Position numbers and translations under genes: made by a program | The notes under the pieces: generated by a model | The model's database searches: none | Seen by the model: only the letters and a program-made list of their open reading frames with translations | Told to the model about the DNA's origin: nothing | Shown here: one piece after another, positions 1-7,898 of the stretch | How positions within the stretch are numbered: position 1 is the stretch's first letter | How the letters are laid out: each line of letters begins with the position of its first letter | Source: Spirochaetia bacterium | GTDB taxonomy: Bacteria > Oederibacteriota > PGYV01 > Palsa-1178 | Direction of reading: 5' to 3' | Length of the DNA: 32,170 nucleotides | NCBI GenBank assembly: GCA_021372235.1 | Contig: JAJFUW010000219.1 | Coordinates: forward strand, 1 to 32,170

Positions 1-2
1 TA

Positions 3-1031
3 TTATTTTTCATATTTTTTCATTTCCTCTATTATTTTTGTCAGTGCCGGGACGTCAAACACTTTTTTCCCGGATATTTCGTTGGTCACAGCCTGATACA
101 TCTGTGACAGGAGTTTTTTTACGTCCGTCGGGAGCGGTTCGGGTTTGAGCGGGACAAAACTTTTCCAGTCAGACCCGCGTTCTTTTTTCGCCTTTTCAAC
201 TTCCGTGAACCAGGGAGTGCCTCTGTAATACCTGCGGGCGAACTCTTTTGATATATGGAAACCATTATGAAGGAAACGGCATTCATCAGGTGTTCCCAGG
301 ACATCTATGACCATTATATTGCCGGATGGGTCCATGCCGAACTCAAACTTGCCGTCCACGTTCTCTATTTTTGCTTTTTTGCAGGCACGGGTTATAATAT
401 TATCCACGGCGACAACCGTGTCGCGGAGCTCTCTTAAATGTTTGTCATCCAGGCCGGATATTTGCCGGGCTTCTTCCCATGAGAGATACCTGTCGGTATG
501 TTCAAGTTTTGTGGAAACGTCAAGCAGGGGTTCTTTGAACGATTCGTTAATCTTTGGTTCATGGTCAAGCCCCAGATCCTTGAATGTAACTGAACCGTCT
601 TTTATGCGCTTAAAAACAGAGGACCCCTCTGTCAATTTATTGCGGTATATGACCTCAAGGGGTATGAGGTAGTTGGACAGTCTTTTTTTGTATGCCGAGT
701 AATCGTATTTATTGGAAGTTTTGTCATATTGAGGGTGTATAACGCGCAAAACCTTTACGTGCATCCTGTTGGAAGTGCCTTTCATCTGCGAAAAATTTTT
801 AAGCTGGCCGTTCTCTACCAGCCCCATGAAATGCGTCTTAATGCCATTTTTCTCCAGCAGTTCAAAAAAGTAGGAGGAGAGCATACATAATGCGGCGCCT
901 TTGCCCTCTATATGATCCGGCATTTCCCCCCAGTCAAAAACAGAATAGCGGTCGGAAAATACGAACTCGCCTTCACCTTCGGTCAAAGGTTCGGCTTTTT
1001 TTATTATTTCAACCTCTTTTACGCTTCCCAT
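3..1031 (-). CDS. purC: SAICAR synthetase (phosphoribosylaminoimidazole-succinocarboxamide synthase)
   Basis: This cytoplasmic enzyme joins CAIR and aspartate using ATP in de novo purine synthesis. The N-terminus (EGEGEFVFSDRYSVFDWGEM) matches the family's opening strand, followed by 'IPLEVIYRN', 'FGMDPSGNIMVIDVLGTPDE' and 'ISKEFARRYY', the substrate-binding blocks of SAICAR synthetases. At about 342 residues it is longer than the ~240-residue short bacterial form and belongs to the longer type. Two ATG codons are adjacent at the start; the second (at 1031) is preferred because it lies 6 nt from a GAGG Shine-Dalgarno, whereas the first touches it. The stop lies at the edge of the window and the gene is complete. 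It is a single gene behind its own promoter, with no other purine gene in view. Confidence 0.93.
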   Translation of the reverse strand: MGSVKEVEIIKKAEPLTEGEGEFVFSDRYSVFDWGEMPDHIEGKGAALCMLSSYFFELLEKNGIKTHFMGLVENGQLKNFSQMKGTSNRMHVKVLRVIHPQYDKTSNKYDYSAYKKRLSNYLIPLEVIYRNKLTEGSSVFKRIKDGSVTFKDLGLDHEPKINESFKEPLLDVSTKLEHTDRYLSWEEARQISGLDDKHLRELRDTVVAVDNIITRACKKAKIENVDGKFEFGMDPSGNIMVIDVLGTPDECRFLHNGFHISKEFARRYYRGTPWFTEVEKAKKERGSDWKSFVPLKPEPLPTDVKKLLSQMYQAVTNEISGKKVFDVPALTKIIEEMKKYEK

Positions 1032-1091
1032 CATCCACCTCGGTTAGTGTATGGACTCGCAGATATGCACGGCCATTGAATTTATGTTAAT

Positions 1092-1120
1092 ATTTTATCA
1101 AATTGGAATGATAGTGGCAA
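1092..1120 (-). promoter_or_regulatory. sigma70-type promoter of purC
   Basis: Read on the minus strand the sequence is TTGCCA, 17 bp, then TAAAAT. This gives a predicted 5' leader of about 50 nt before purC. The leader is too short to hold a purine riboswitch, and none was seen. Confidence 0.55.
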
Positions 1121-1319
1121 GGATAATGAACAAATCGCGGTAATTGAGGGTGAAAAACGGACATCTATCCGGGTTTATTGCCCTTTTCGGGTCAGTGGCC
1201 TTTAACGGCATAAGAAACGGCATGTTGTCGTTATTATTGAAAAATGCACAACAGTGATTTGCGGATATCCTGCAAGACAGGGGCGTCTCAACGCTCAAAT
1301 TACGGACAGGACGTTTTTT

Positions 1320-2912
1320 TTACCATACTGCGGATTTTTTGCCGGATTTCCCTTTTACGTTTATTTTTACCGGAGCGGCCGTCGGGACAATTGTCGGTGA
1401 GATTGCAGGTACGGCTCCGTCTGTTGCAGGCAAAACAGCAGGCGCGGCTGCTGTCTGGCCGATTCGTATGACCATGACCTCGGAGCGCCTGTTCTTGTAC
1501 CTGTTCTCCTCAGTGTCATTGGGATACATGGGCCTTGTTTCGCCAAAACCGGTCGTCGTTATGCGTCCGGAGTCGATTGCGTGATGCTCAATCAGATAGC
1601 GTTTTACGGCATTGGCGCGTGCCAGGGAAAGTTCGTGGTTGGACGGATACTGCTGTGTGTTGATTGGTATATTGTCGGTATGACCCTCGATCACTATAGG
1701 GTCCAAAGAGCCTTTCATTATGAGGGCCATGTCGTCCAGGACCCTGAAGAACTCCGATTTAATGGTAATCCTGGCGGAATCATAAAGTATGACCGGATAA
1801 AAGAGCAGTTTATCGCCGGACACAACTGTGCGGACGGTCAGATCCCCGAAATCCGTCACAGGAACTGTTTTTGATGCCTCGCCCGGTGTCGGTTGAGACT
1901 CTTTTATGTTAAATATCTCCTGTTGTCTGGCCGGTGCCGCACCCGGAACGGGTGTCGGTGTGTAAGTCGGCAGAGGCGAGGACAGCGTCCGGTACAGCCA
2001 GCAGGGCGATACTCCGCCGTCTTTTGTGAGTTTCATCCTGCCGCTCTTATCGGTGTTCATTATCCAGATGTCGGGCTGGTATTTATCGTTTATATAACTC
2101 GAATAAAGTATTTTTTTGCCGTCATTTGAAAAGGCCGGGCAGTTTGATTTTCCGTCGAATGTAAGGATGTCGTCGGCCTTTGAATTGATGTCAATGAGCC
2201 TTATATTCACGCTGTCGTCTTCCGTCAGCGTGTAGACTATTTTGACACCGTCCGGGGAGAACCTCGGGGAACCGGTTTTTTTACCGGAGTGTTTCGTGAG
2301 CCTTTCTGCCCTGAGAGAATTCAAGTCCCTGATATACAGGTTGTAGGTATCGTCGCTTTCTTTTACGACGAAAACCAGTTTGTTGTCCTTTGAAATCGCA
2401 GGAGAGAACGAGTCATGGGTTTCTGTCAGGGCAACCATGTTATAACCATCACGGGTCATACGCCATATGTCACCGCCCCGCGAATAATATATTGAAGCCG
2501 AATCCTGAGACCAGGACACGGGGTGCTGAAAATTAAAGTTCTGAAAATCGCTGTCCACCTGTATGTTGTCAAACATGACCTGAAAGGAGCGTTTCTTCAT
2601 CAGGTCGCCCACCCACAGGTTGTAATTGTTCCTGGTCTGGACCCAGTAGGCTATATATAAACCATCGGGCGATACCGACGGGAACCATTTTGAACTGTTA
2701 TCGGCAAAAATTTCCTGTCTGGATTCCCCTGTCGTGTCCATCCAGAAAAGGTTACCGTTGAATGTATAAACTATTTTTTGCAGGTTGGGGATTGTAGTGG
2801 CGGTCGGGACGGGCGTAGGCTGTACCACAACTTTTGTTTTTTTGCATCCCTGGGAAACCGCAAGCATCATGAATACCGCGAGCGCGAGGGCTGCTGTTTT
2901 TTTCACGCCCAT
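1320..2912 (-). CDS. TolB-like beta-propeller fused to OmpA/MotB-type peptidoglycan-binding domain, lipoprotein
   Basis: A 530-residue envelope protein. It begins with a signal peptide ending in Cys23 (AVSQGC, a weak lipobox), then a PT-rich linker (PTPVPTAT). Residues ~45-310 carry repeated PD40/TolB-propeller motifs such as 'SPDGLYIAYW' and 'SPDGVKIVYTL'. A second Pro/Thr linker (PTYTPTPVP) leads to an OmpA/MotB-like domain at ~385-480 with 'EGHTDNIPIN', 'LSLARANAVKRYL' and 'NRRSEVMV', the Asp and Arg positions that bind peptidoglycan in this family. A PT-rich tail follows. The gene starts by a 1-bp TAATG overlap with the upstream TolB-like gene, so the two are translationally coupled. I infer that one polypeptide combines TolB-like and Pal-like parts and tethers a periplasmic propeller to the wall. 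No tolQ, tolR or tolA is nearby. The domain calls are firm; the Tol-Pal role is inference. Confidence 0.85.
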   Translation of the reverse strand: MGVKKTAALALAVFMMLAVSQGCKKTKVVVQPTPVPTATTIPNLQKIVYTFNGNLFWMDTTGESRQEIFADNSSKWFPSVSPDGLYIAYWVQTRNNYNLWVGDLMKKRSFQVMFDNIQVDSDFQNFNFQHPVSWSQDSASIYYSRGGDIWRMTRDGYNMVALTETHDSFSPAISKDNKLVFVVKESDDTYNLYIRDLNSLRAERLTKHSGKKTGSPRFSPDGVKIVYTLTEDDSVNIRLIDINSKADDILTFDGKSNCPAFSNDGKKILYSSYINDKYQPDIWIMNTDKSGRMKLTKDGGVSPCWLYRTLSSPLPTYTPTPVPGAAPARQQEIFNIKESQPTPGEASKTVPVTDFGDLTVRTVVSGDKLLFYPVILYDSARITIKSEFFRVLDDMALIMKGSLDPIVIEGHTDNIPINTQQYPSNHELSLARANAVKRYLIEHHAIDSGRITTTGFGETRPMYPNDTEENRYKNRRSEVMVIRIGQTAAAPAVLPATDGAVPAISPTIVPTAAPVKINVKGKSGKKSAVW

Positions 2913-3988
2913 TATTCAACCGTACTTTCAGCCGCGGTATATTTTATATCCGCGGTGCAGGGCATGAAGGCGTTGAAATTATAGGTTAGCCTGTTTTTTT
3001 CCATCGTAGCGACATTTATCCTGTATATGTCGTTTGATTCCACCACCAGAAGCGAGGTGCCGTCGGGCAACCATGAAGGTGCGTAACCGCCGTTAAATGT
3101 AATTTGTTTTTCCCCGGAACCATCCGGTTTCATGATCCAGATGTTCGGGCCTTTGTTATTGTCTGATATATAGGCTATCCAATTCTGGTTCCTGTCGGCA
3201 TTTGTTTTTGACCATTCTATTTCATTATCGGGGTAATATGATTCTTTTATAAGTTTTTTGTTGATACCCGTGGATTCGATGGTAGATATCGCCCGGTTGT
3301 GGAAATAGCATATAAAGTTCTTGTCCCCCCAGTCAAACGCGGGGCTGATAACGAGCGATGGGGTAATCTGCCTGGATAATGAGCCGTCAGTATTCATGGT
3401 CCATAGCCCGTTGTGTCTTTTTGTTTTCGCCCTTGAAAACAGGAACCTGTCTCTATCCGGAGAGAGCCTGAACATAGTGACGTCGTGCCATCCTGTGAGT
3501 GACGAAGGCGTTTCACCTGTGCGGTCTATCTGCCAGATGTCAGAGCCGTTTAAAAAATAAATCAGGGTGCCGTCATTGGACCAGGCTATCTGGCCGCGCG
3601 AGAGGAGGTCTACCGCTGTTATGTCTTCTTTTATTGCAGTGAGTTGACGCTGGTAGGAGCCGTCGGAGTTCATTATCCACAGGTTGGTATATCCGGACCT
3701 GTTTGAATAAAAGGCTATTGCAGAGCCGTCGGGCGAGACAGCGGGCGACCAGTTATCGCCTTCGCGGGTAAGTATTTTTTTGTTATCACCGTTTAAATCC
3801 ATGCAGGCAATCTGGTATTTAAATGAGGAATTTTCAAAGACATACATTATGACCTTTTTGAATGTATCGGTCCGGGCAGTTTTGGTTATATCAGCAGGGG
3901 AGATTACGGCGGCATTTGAAGTAAATGCGGCGAACAATACTAATAAGGAAGAAAATGTCGTAATCTTAAAAAACCTTTTTCCGCCCAT
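2912..3988 (-). CDS. Periplasmic TolB-like beta-propeller protein
   Basis: A 358-residue secreted protein with a signal peptide (hydrophobic stretch TTFSSLLVLFAAF, probable cleavage after SNA). The mature part is a run of PD40/TolB-type propeller blades with recurrent 'SPDG..IAF..N...NLWIM..DG' motifs (for example SPAVSPDGSAIAFYSNRSGY and KPDGSGEKQITFNGGY). A GAGG Shine-Dalgarno sits about 6 nt before the ATG and a consensus promoter lies upstream. It is the first gene of a two-gene operon with the propeller-OmpA fusion that follows, and the two propellers are clearly related. It may cooperate with that fusion as TolB does with Pal, but genuine TolB also has an N-terminal domain that I cannot see here, so the call stops at 'TolB-like'. 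Confidence 0.85.
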   Translation of the reverse strand: MGGKRFFKITTFSSLLVLFAAFTSNAAVISPADITKTARTDTFKKVIMYVFENSSFKYQIACMDLNGDNKKILTREGDNWSPAVSPDGSAIAFYSNRSGYTNLWIMNSDGSYQRQLTAIKEDITAVDLLSRGQIAWSNDGTLIYFLNGSDIWQIDRTGETPSSLTGWHDVTMFRLSPDRDRFLFSRAKTKRHNGLWTMNTDGSLSRQITPSLVISPAFDWGDKNFICYFHNRAISTIESTGINKKLIKESYYPDNEIEWSKTNADRNQNWIAYISDNNKGPNIWIMKPDGSGEKQITFNGGYAPSWLPDGTSLLVVESNDIYRINVATMEKNRLTYNFNAFMPCTADIKYTAAESTVE

Positions 3989-4016
3989 TTATACCTCAAT
4001 GTTCTATTTTTTATTT

Positions 4017-4045
4017 ATTTTATACGGTTTTATATATGGTGTCAA
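4017..4045 (-). promoter_or_regulatory. sigma70 promoter of the TolB-like operon
   Basis: On the minus strand this reads TTGACA, a 17-bp AT-rich spacer, then TAAAAT: a perfect -35 and near-consensus -10. It lies about 30 bp upstream of the start codon at 3988. A small AGCCATTGGCT palindrome just upstream, at the end of queA, is too short to call a terminator. Confidence 0.7.
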
Positions 4046-4096
4046 TATGTAAATAGCCAATGGCTTCATAACTTTATATGGCTGAAAGGCTGATAG

Positions 4097-5140
4097 TTAG
4101 ATTATCATCATAGCGTCCCCGTAGGAAAAAAGCCTGTAACGCTCCTTGATTGCCTCGCTGTAGGCACGGTGCATAAGATCGTAACCGGCAAAAGCGCACA
4201 CAAGCACAAAAAGGGAGGTACGCGGCTGGTGGAAATTGGTAATCATGGCGTCGACGGCGTTAAATTTATGGCCGGGGTATATGAAAATGGAGGTATCTTT
4301 CCTGCACGGCATGATGATACCGCCGCCGGTAACGGAGGATTCGAGCGTGCGCATGGTGGTGGTGCCGACGGCTATAATCCTGCCGCCTTTTGACCTGCAT
4401 GAGTTTATCGCGGCGGCAGACTCCTCCGTTATCTCTATGAACTCGGAATGCATGTGATGGTCGCGTATGTCGGCCGTTTCGATTGATTCAAACGTTCCCA
4501 GTCCGACATGCAGAGTCACCCTCGGTGTCATGACGCCTTTTTGCATGAGTCCGGAGATTATTTCGGGGGTAAAATGGAGTCCTGCGGTCGGCGCGGCTTT
4601 GGCACCGTCTTTTTCCGCGTATACAGTCTGATAACGGGAACGGTGGTTTTCGCCGCGCGGGTTATTTTTGATATATGGAGGGAGGGGCATTGTGCCGGCC
4701 TGCCACAGCCTGCGTGTCAGTTCGCCGGGCGGGCAGTTAAATTCCGCCTCAACTATCCTGCCTTTCTTTTTTACGAGCGTGAGGTTGATGCCGCCGGGAA
4801 ACAGTACGGCATCTCCCGCGGACAACCTGCGGGAATTTTTCATGAGCACATTCCACCGGTTACCGGAAATATTGTCAAGCACGAGGACGGATATAACGGC
4901 TCCGGTTTTCGCCGAAGTCCCCTCGAGGTTTGCCGGAATAACGCGGGTATCGTTTATAACCAGACAGTCACCGGCATTCATGAGCCCGGCGATATCCGTA
5001 AATTTCATATGCGATATTTTTCCCGATACCCTGTCCACGGTCATCAGCCTGGACGAGGAACGGTCCTGCAGCGGTTCCTGAGCTATCAGTTCTTTCGGAA
5101 AATGGAAGTCATAAGAATCGAGCGAATAGGTTTTTTCCAT
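4097..5140 (-). CDS. queA: S-adenosylmethionine:tRNA ribosyltransferase-isomerase
   Basis: QueA transfers the ribosyl part of SAM to preQ1 in tRNA to make epoxyqueuosine. Visible family signatures are 'YDFHFPKELIAQEPLQDRSS' near the N-terminus, 'INDTRVIPANL', 'GAKAAPTAGLHFTPEII' and 'RVTLHVGLGTFESIE'. About 347 residues is the usual family length. The open frame continues ~100 codons upstream, but that part is non-homologous and overlaps rsmG, so it is not coding. ATG at 5140 is used here. An in-frame TTG two codons earlier (5146) has a better-placed GAAAGG (8 nt) and may be the true start. No other queuosine gene is in the window. The gene is divergent from rsmG. Confidence 0.95.
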   Translation of the reverse strand: MEKTYSLDSYDFHFPKELIAQEPLQDRSSSRLMTVDRVSGKISHMKFTDIAGLMNAGDCLVINDTRVIPANLEGTSAKTGAVISVLVLDNISGNRWNVLMKNSRRLSAGDAVLFPGGINLTLVKKKGRIVEAEFNCPPGELTRRLWQAGTMPLPPYIKNNPRGENHRSRYQTVYAEKDGAKAAPTAGLHFTPEIISGLMQKGVMTPRVTLHVGLGTFESIETADIRDHHMHSEFIEITEESAAAINSCRSKGGRIIAVGTTTMRTLESSVTGGGIIMPCRKDTSIFIYPGHKFNAVDAMITNFHQPRTSLFVLVCAFAGYDLMHRAYSEAIKERYRLFSYGDAMMII

Positions 5141-5214
5141 ACGCAAAATATTGGCCTTTCTTTTTTTATGCCGCGTTTTATCTGCAATGCCGGACGGCAC
5201 GGTCCTGTCCGCGC

Positions 5215-5245
5215 TTGATATTGTAGTGGTGTAACGGGATAAAAT
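5215..5245 (+). promoter_or_regulatory. possible promoter of rsmG, overlapping the queA promoter
   Basis: TTGATA at 5215-5220 is followed 17 bp later by GATAAA (5238) or 19 bp later by TAAAAT (5240). The two divergent promoters share the same ~30 bp, so they could compete for polymerase. The spacing is less certain than for the queA side. Confidence 0.4.
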
Positions 5246-5248
5246 CAA
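5220..5248 (-). promoter_or_regulatory. promoter of queA (minus strand)
   Basis: The minus strand reads TTGATT, 17 bp, TACAAT. It gives a leader of roughly 70 nt. It overlaps a plus-strand candidate promoter for rsmG. Confidence 0.5.
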
Positions 5249-5284
5249 CTTGAAAAATAGTTCACGATGAATGATAATTGAAAC

Positions 5285-5998
5285 ATGGATAAACAATCGA
5301 TAATCCGGCAGCTGGAAAACACGGGACTGAAAGCGGCGGCCGCGGGAGCTGATAAATTCGCGGTTCTGCTGCGGGAATTGACTGAATGGAACGCCAGATT
5401 CAACCTCACGTCCATTGACGATCCGCAGGTGATGCTGATAAAGCATATCATTGATTCGTTGGAGTTAATAACAACTAACATATGTATGCCTAATATAACA
5501 ATTATCGATATAGGCACGGGTGCGGGATTCCCGGGAATTCCCCTGGCAATAGCCTTACCGGGGTGCAGGTTTTACCTGAATGAATCAAACGCTAAAAAAT
5601 TAATGTTTTTGAAACACGTGGTTAATATACTGGCACTTAACAACGTTACGGTACTGCCTGGCAGGGCCGAGGAACTGGCCCGGGATAAAAATCACCGTGA
5701 AAAATATGATGCGTGCGTCATGCGCGCACTGGCTCCCCTGCCCGTCGCACTGGAGTTGTGCGCGGGGCTGGTCAGGGACAGGGGATATGCCGGCTTCTAC
5801 GCAAGTTCAAAACAGGTTTCGGAAGCCTCCGCGTCAGAACACGCCATAAAGGAACTCGGTTTTACAAAAGCCGGAATTTTCAGCTATGAATTGCCGCAGG
5901 GCATGGGCAGCCACGCGATAATTTCTGTTAAGAAGGTGTGGAAAACACCGGAAAAATATCCGAGGTCATACGCCGCCATAAAAAAAAAGCCTCTATAA
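5285..5998 (+). CDS. rsmG: 16S rRNA (guanine527-N7)-methyltransferase
   Basis: RsmG/GidB methylates N7 of G527 in 16S rRNA using SAM. The SAM-binding motif 'IDIGTGAGFPGIPLAI' is at residues 74-89, preceded by the typical 'WNARFNLTSI' block at 35-44 and 'HIIDSLEL'. Later 'VMRALAPLPVALELC' matches the family. At 237 residues it has normal length. There is no strong Shine-Dalgarno before the ATG. The gene lies directly before two parS sites and recF; gidB next to partition and recF genes is a common replication-origin arrangement, which supports the call and hints that oriC is close. Confidence 0.95.
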   Translation: MDKQSIIRQLENTGLKAAAAGADKFAVLLRELTEWNARFNLTSIDDPQVMLIKHIIDSLELITTNICMPNITIIDIGTGAGFPGIPLAIALPGCRFYLNESNAKKLMFLKHVVNILALNNVTVLPGRAEELARDKNHREKYDACVMRALAPLPVALELCAGLVRDRGYAGFYASSKQVSEASASEHAIKELGFTKAGIFSYELPQGMGSHAIISVKKVWKTPEKYPRSYAAIKKKPL

Positions 5999-6068
5999 GG
6001 CAGTTTATTGAAATTATTGCATACGGGGAAAAATGTGTGCATGTGCGTGCTATGTGGAAAAGAAAAAG

Positions 6069-6098
6069 CGGCGAATGTTCCACGTGGAACATTCGCCG
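6069..6098. promoter_or_regulatory. parS: parS-type ParB-binding palindrome 1
   Basis: The core at 6076-6091 is TGTTCCACGTGGAACA, a fully symmetric variant of the parS consensus (TGTTNCACGTGAAACA). The symmetry extends without a mismatch to 30 bp (6069-6098), more than parS needs. ParB binds such sites to segregate the chromosome. No parA or parB is in the window. Confidence 0.85.
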
Positions 6099-6113
6099 GG
6101 TATAAGAGAACAC

Positions 6114-6133
6114 AATGTTCCACGTGGAACATT
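6114..6133. promoter_or_regulatory. parS: parS-type ParB-binding palindrome 2
   Basis: The same 16-bp core is at 6116-6131, perfectly palindromic over 20 bp. Centre-to-centre distance from the first site is exactly 40 bp, close to four helical turns, so both would face the same side of the DNA. The sites lie between rsmG and recF. Confidence 0.85.
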
Positions 6134-6172
6134 ACTAAAATACAGCGTTAAAATACCGGCACAGGTGGCCAA

Positions 6173-7273
6173 ATGTATATCAAACAGGTTGAACTGGCAA
6201 ATTTTCGCAGTTACAATTCGCTGAAATTAAAACTCACCCCGGGGATTAATGTATTTTACGGCATTAACGGAGCGGGAAAGACGAACATACTCGAAGCCAT
6301 TTACTGCATATCAACGGGGCATTCATTCAGGGCTGCCGAGGATTCCATACTGGTTAGACACGGCAGGGAAGCTATGATGGTATCTGTGGACGCTGTTGAC
6401 AACGGTATTGAACGCAATTTTCTCCTCGAATACGACTCCAAAGCAAGAAAAAAGAGCCTGAAGGTGAACGGAACGAAGCTTTCAAGGCTCTCCCGGCTGG
6501 TCGGCATGGTTCCTGCGGTTCTTTTTTCGCCGGAAAACATCCAGATAGTCAAAGGTGAACCCGCTTTAAGGCGCAGACTGCTCGATGATATGCTATCACA
6601 GGTGGATAATGACTATTTCCTGACGCTTGCCAAATACAACAAAGAGGTGGCACACCGCAATTACCTGCTCAAAGGGATAAAAGAGGGCAGAATCCGGAGG
6701 GACTCGCTCGGTGTATGGAACACACAGATAACACAGAACGGCATCAGGCTGCTGCTCGCGCGTTTTTCCGCGGTGGAAAACCTGAACAACATATTGCAGA
6801 ACGACCTTACAGGGGATAAATTCTCCATCAGACTGGCTTATACATCAAAAAATTATACTGTATCCGACGAACAGGCCCTCAGGGAATCATACACCGCCTT
6901 TTTCGCTGCAAAGTTTGAGGAGGAAATAGCGAGGAGCGTCACCCTGATAGGCCCGCACAGGGACGACATCGAAATAAGTTACAATAATATGCCGGCAAAA
7001 AGTTTTTCATCCGAGGGACAGCAGAGGCTCACCACCATCCTGATAAAACTGGCGGAGGGGCTGTTGATCAAATCCCGCAGGGGAGTCTATCCGGTGGTAT
7101 TGCTCGATGATTTTTCCTCGGAACTCGACGAGCCCAACAGCGGTTTCATAGGAAAAACTTTCTCACTTTTCAAACAGATTTTGATATCAACGACGTACAA
7201 AGAAAATCTCAGAGGCTTTTCTCCGGCTAAAGAGTTTATTATAAGGGACGGGGAAGCCGGAGAAATGTATTAA
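6173..7273 (+). CDS. recF: DNA replication and repair protein RecF
   Basis: RecF is an SMC-like ATPase that helps load RecA at gaps through RecFOR. The N-terminus 'MYIKQVELANFRSYNSLKL' is classic. The Walker A motif 'GINGAGKTN' is at about residues 30-38, the signature 'SSEGQQRLTTI' near 280, and Walker B 'VVLLDDFSSELD' near 307. At 366 residues it has normal size. An AGGTGG Shine-Dalgarno lies about 6 nt before the ATG. Usually recF follows dnaN; here it follows rsmG and the parS sites and nothing from the dnaA-dnaN-gyrB group is adjacent, suggesting a rearranged origin region. Two TAAAAT boxes at 6136-6160 could serve as -10 elements, but no -35 is clear. Confidence 0.95.
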   Translation: MYIKQVELANFRSYNSLKLKLTPGINVFYGINGAGKTNILEAIYCISTGHSFRAAEDSILVRHGREAMMVSVDAVDNGIERNFLLEYDSKARKKSLKVNGTKLSRLSRLVGMVPAVLFSPENIQIVKGEPALRRRLLDDMLSQVDNDYFLTLAKYNKEVAHRNYLLKGIKEGRIRRDSLGVWNTQITQNGIRLLLARFSAVENLNNILQNDLTGDKFSIRLAYTSKNYTVSDEQALRESYTAFFAAKFEEEIARSVTLIGPHRDDIEISYNNMPAKSFSSEGQQRLTTILIKLAEGLLIKSRRGVYPVVLLDDFSSELDEPNSGFIGKTFSLFKQILISTTYKENLRGFSPAKEFIIRDGEAGEMY

Positions 7274-7688
7274 ATAACTAACTAAGGAATGGAATATCTA
7301 ACAAAAAAATCCACTGCGATTGTTAATGGCCGGAGGTCCTGAATTTTGAGTTCCGGACTCCAAACTTCAAACTTTGATTTTCAATACGCGTCCGTCCCTT
7401 CATCCGCAGGACACCCCGCAAAGTTCCGTCTGTTGACCTTGGAAAATCTTTGTGTTATTATTTAACAGTACCGGTTATCAGGGATATATGGGCCGGCGGC
7501 GGGAAAACTGAAAAAATTATGATTTTCCTGCGGGTATCATTTTCATTGTTATATTGTTCGTTGCCACAACCGCTTTTGCCATTGCAAATGATGCCGGGGG
7601 CTCTACCTGCAGCAGATATTGTAAATAAAGGCGTGTTCGCAGCGGCTGTTCGTACATTGGTGGTTTTCATGATACTGTTTTTGAAGGG
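7274..7688. other. intergenic and degraded DNA between recF and the HD-GYP relic
   Basis: No intact gene is visible. A promoter lies at 7433-7461. From about 7512 one frame reads 'IIFIVILFVATTAFAIANDA', like a signal peptide, but it has a stop upstream, no start, and ends about 30 codons later. The open frames on both strands (7450-7880) do not look coding along their length. The stretch is best read as the eroded front of a former gene. Confidence 0.45.
7433..7461 (+). promoter_or_regulatory. sigma70-type promoter upstream of the relic-cyclase operon
   Basis: TTGACC at 7433-7438, a 17-bp spacer, then TATTAT at 7456-7461. If active, it would transcribe the relic and the downstream cyclase with a leader of over 400 nt. 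Confidence 0.5.
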
Positions 7689-7898
7689 CTGCATCATAAA
7701 ACCGCTCAAGGTCCTGATGAAAGGCCCCTGCAGTCCGAAAATATCAGGACGGACATCCTGCTCATGGACACAGGCAATCCATGCATGCCGGTTGAATAAG
7801 CGGTATGTGAACTGTGGCAGAACAACAAGAGAAAACATTTCGACCATGAGATAACGGAAGCTTTCATAGATTTCCCGCACAAGGAAGGTGGGGTATGA
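7689..7898 (+). pseudogene. HD-GYP phosphodiesterase C-terminal relic
   Basis: In the frame that ends with TGA at 7896-7898 the DNA reads 'GLHHKTAQG...DTGNPCMPVE', a TAA stop at 7797-7799, then 'AVCELWQNNKRKHFDHEITE' and 'AFIDF'. This follows the end of HD-GYP c-di-GMP phosphodiesterases (HHEK..., S-D-R-P-Y-R-K-x-M-P-V-E-E-A-V, then x-H-F-D-P-E-I-V-E-A-F). The in-frame TAA sits where the second Glu of MPVEEAV is expected, one base from GAA. Upstream parts are scrambled and no start or intact HD core is found. Its final TGA overlaps the cyclase ATG as ATGA, the usual mark of translational coupling, so the intact ancestor was probably co-transcribed with the cyclase. The family call rests on about 35 well-matching residues. 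Confidence 0.55.

Noticed and set aside
398-406. DnaA-box-like TTATCCACG
   Set aside because: A single match inside purC coding sequence, far from the parS sites; expected by chance.
1098-1298. 66-codon minus-strand open frame between purC and the TolB-OmpA gene
   Set aside because: Its 3' end overlaps the purC promoter, it has no convincing Shine-Dalgarno, and no family is recognisable. A phrase such as NPDRCPFF looks protein-like, so a gene relic cannot be excluded, but the evidence is too thin.
4508-5218. 236-codon plus-strand open frame opposite queA
   Set aside because: It lies entirely opposite a clearly conserved gene; a shadow frame produced by queA codon use.
6001-6172. Complete replication origin (oriC) with DnaA-box cluster
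   Set aside because: parS sites are clear, but no cluster of TTATCCACA-type boxes or AT-rich unwinding element was found; only isolated partial matches.
7450-7880. Open frames of 134 codons (plus) and 140 codons (minus) between recF and the cyclase
   Set aside because: Both are antisense or out of frame with the better-supported HD-GYP remnant, lack a start context, and show no domain.
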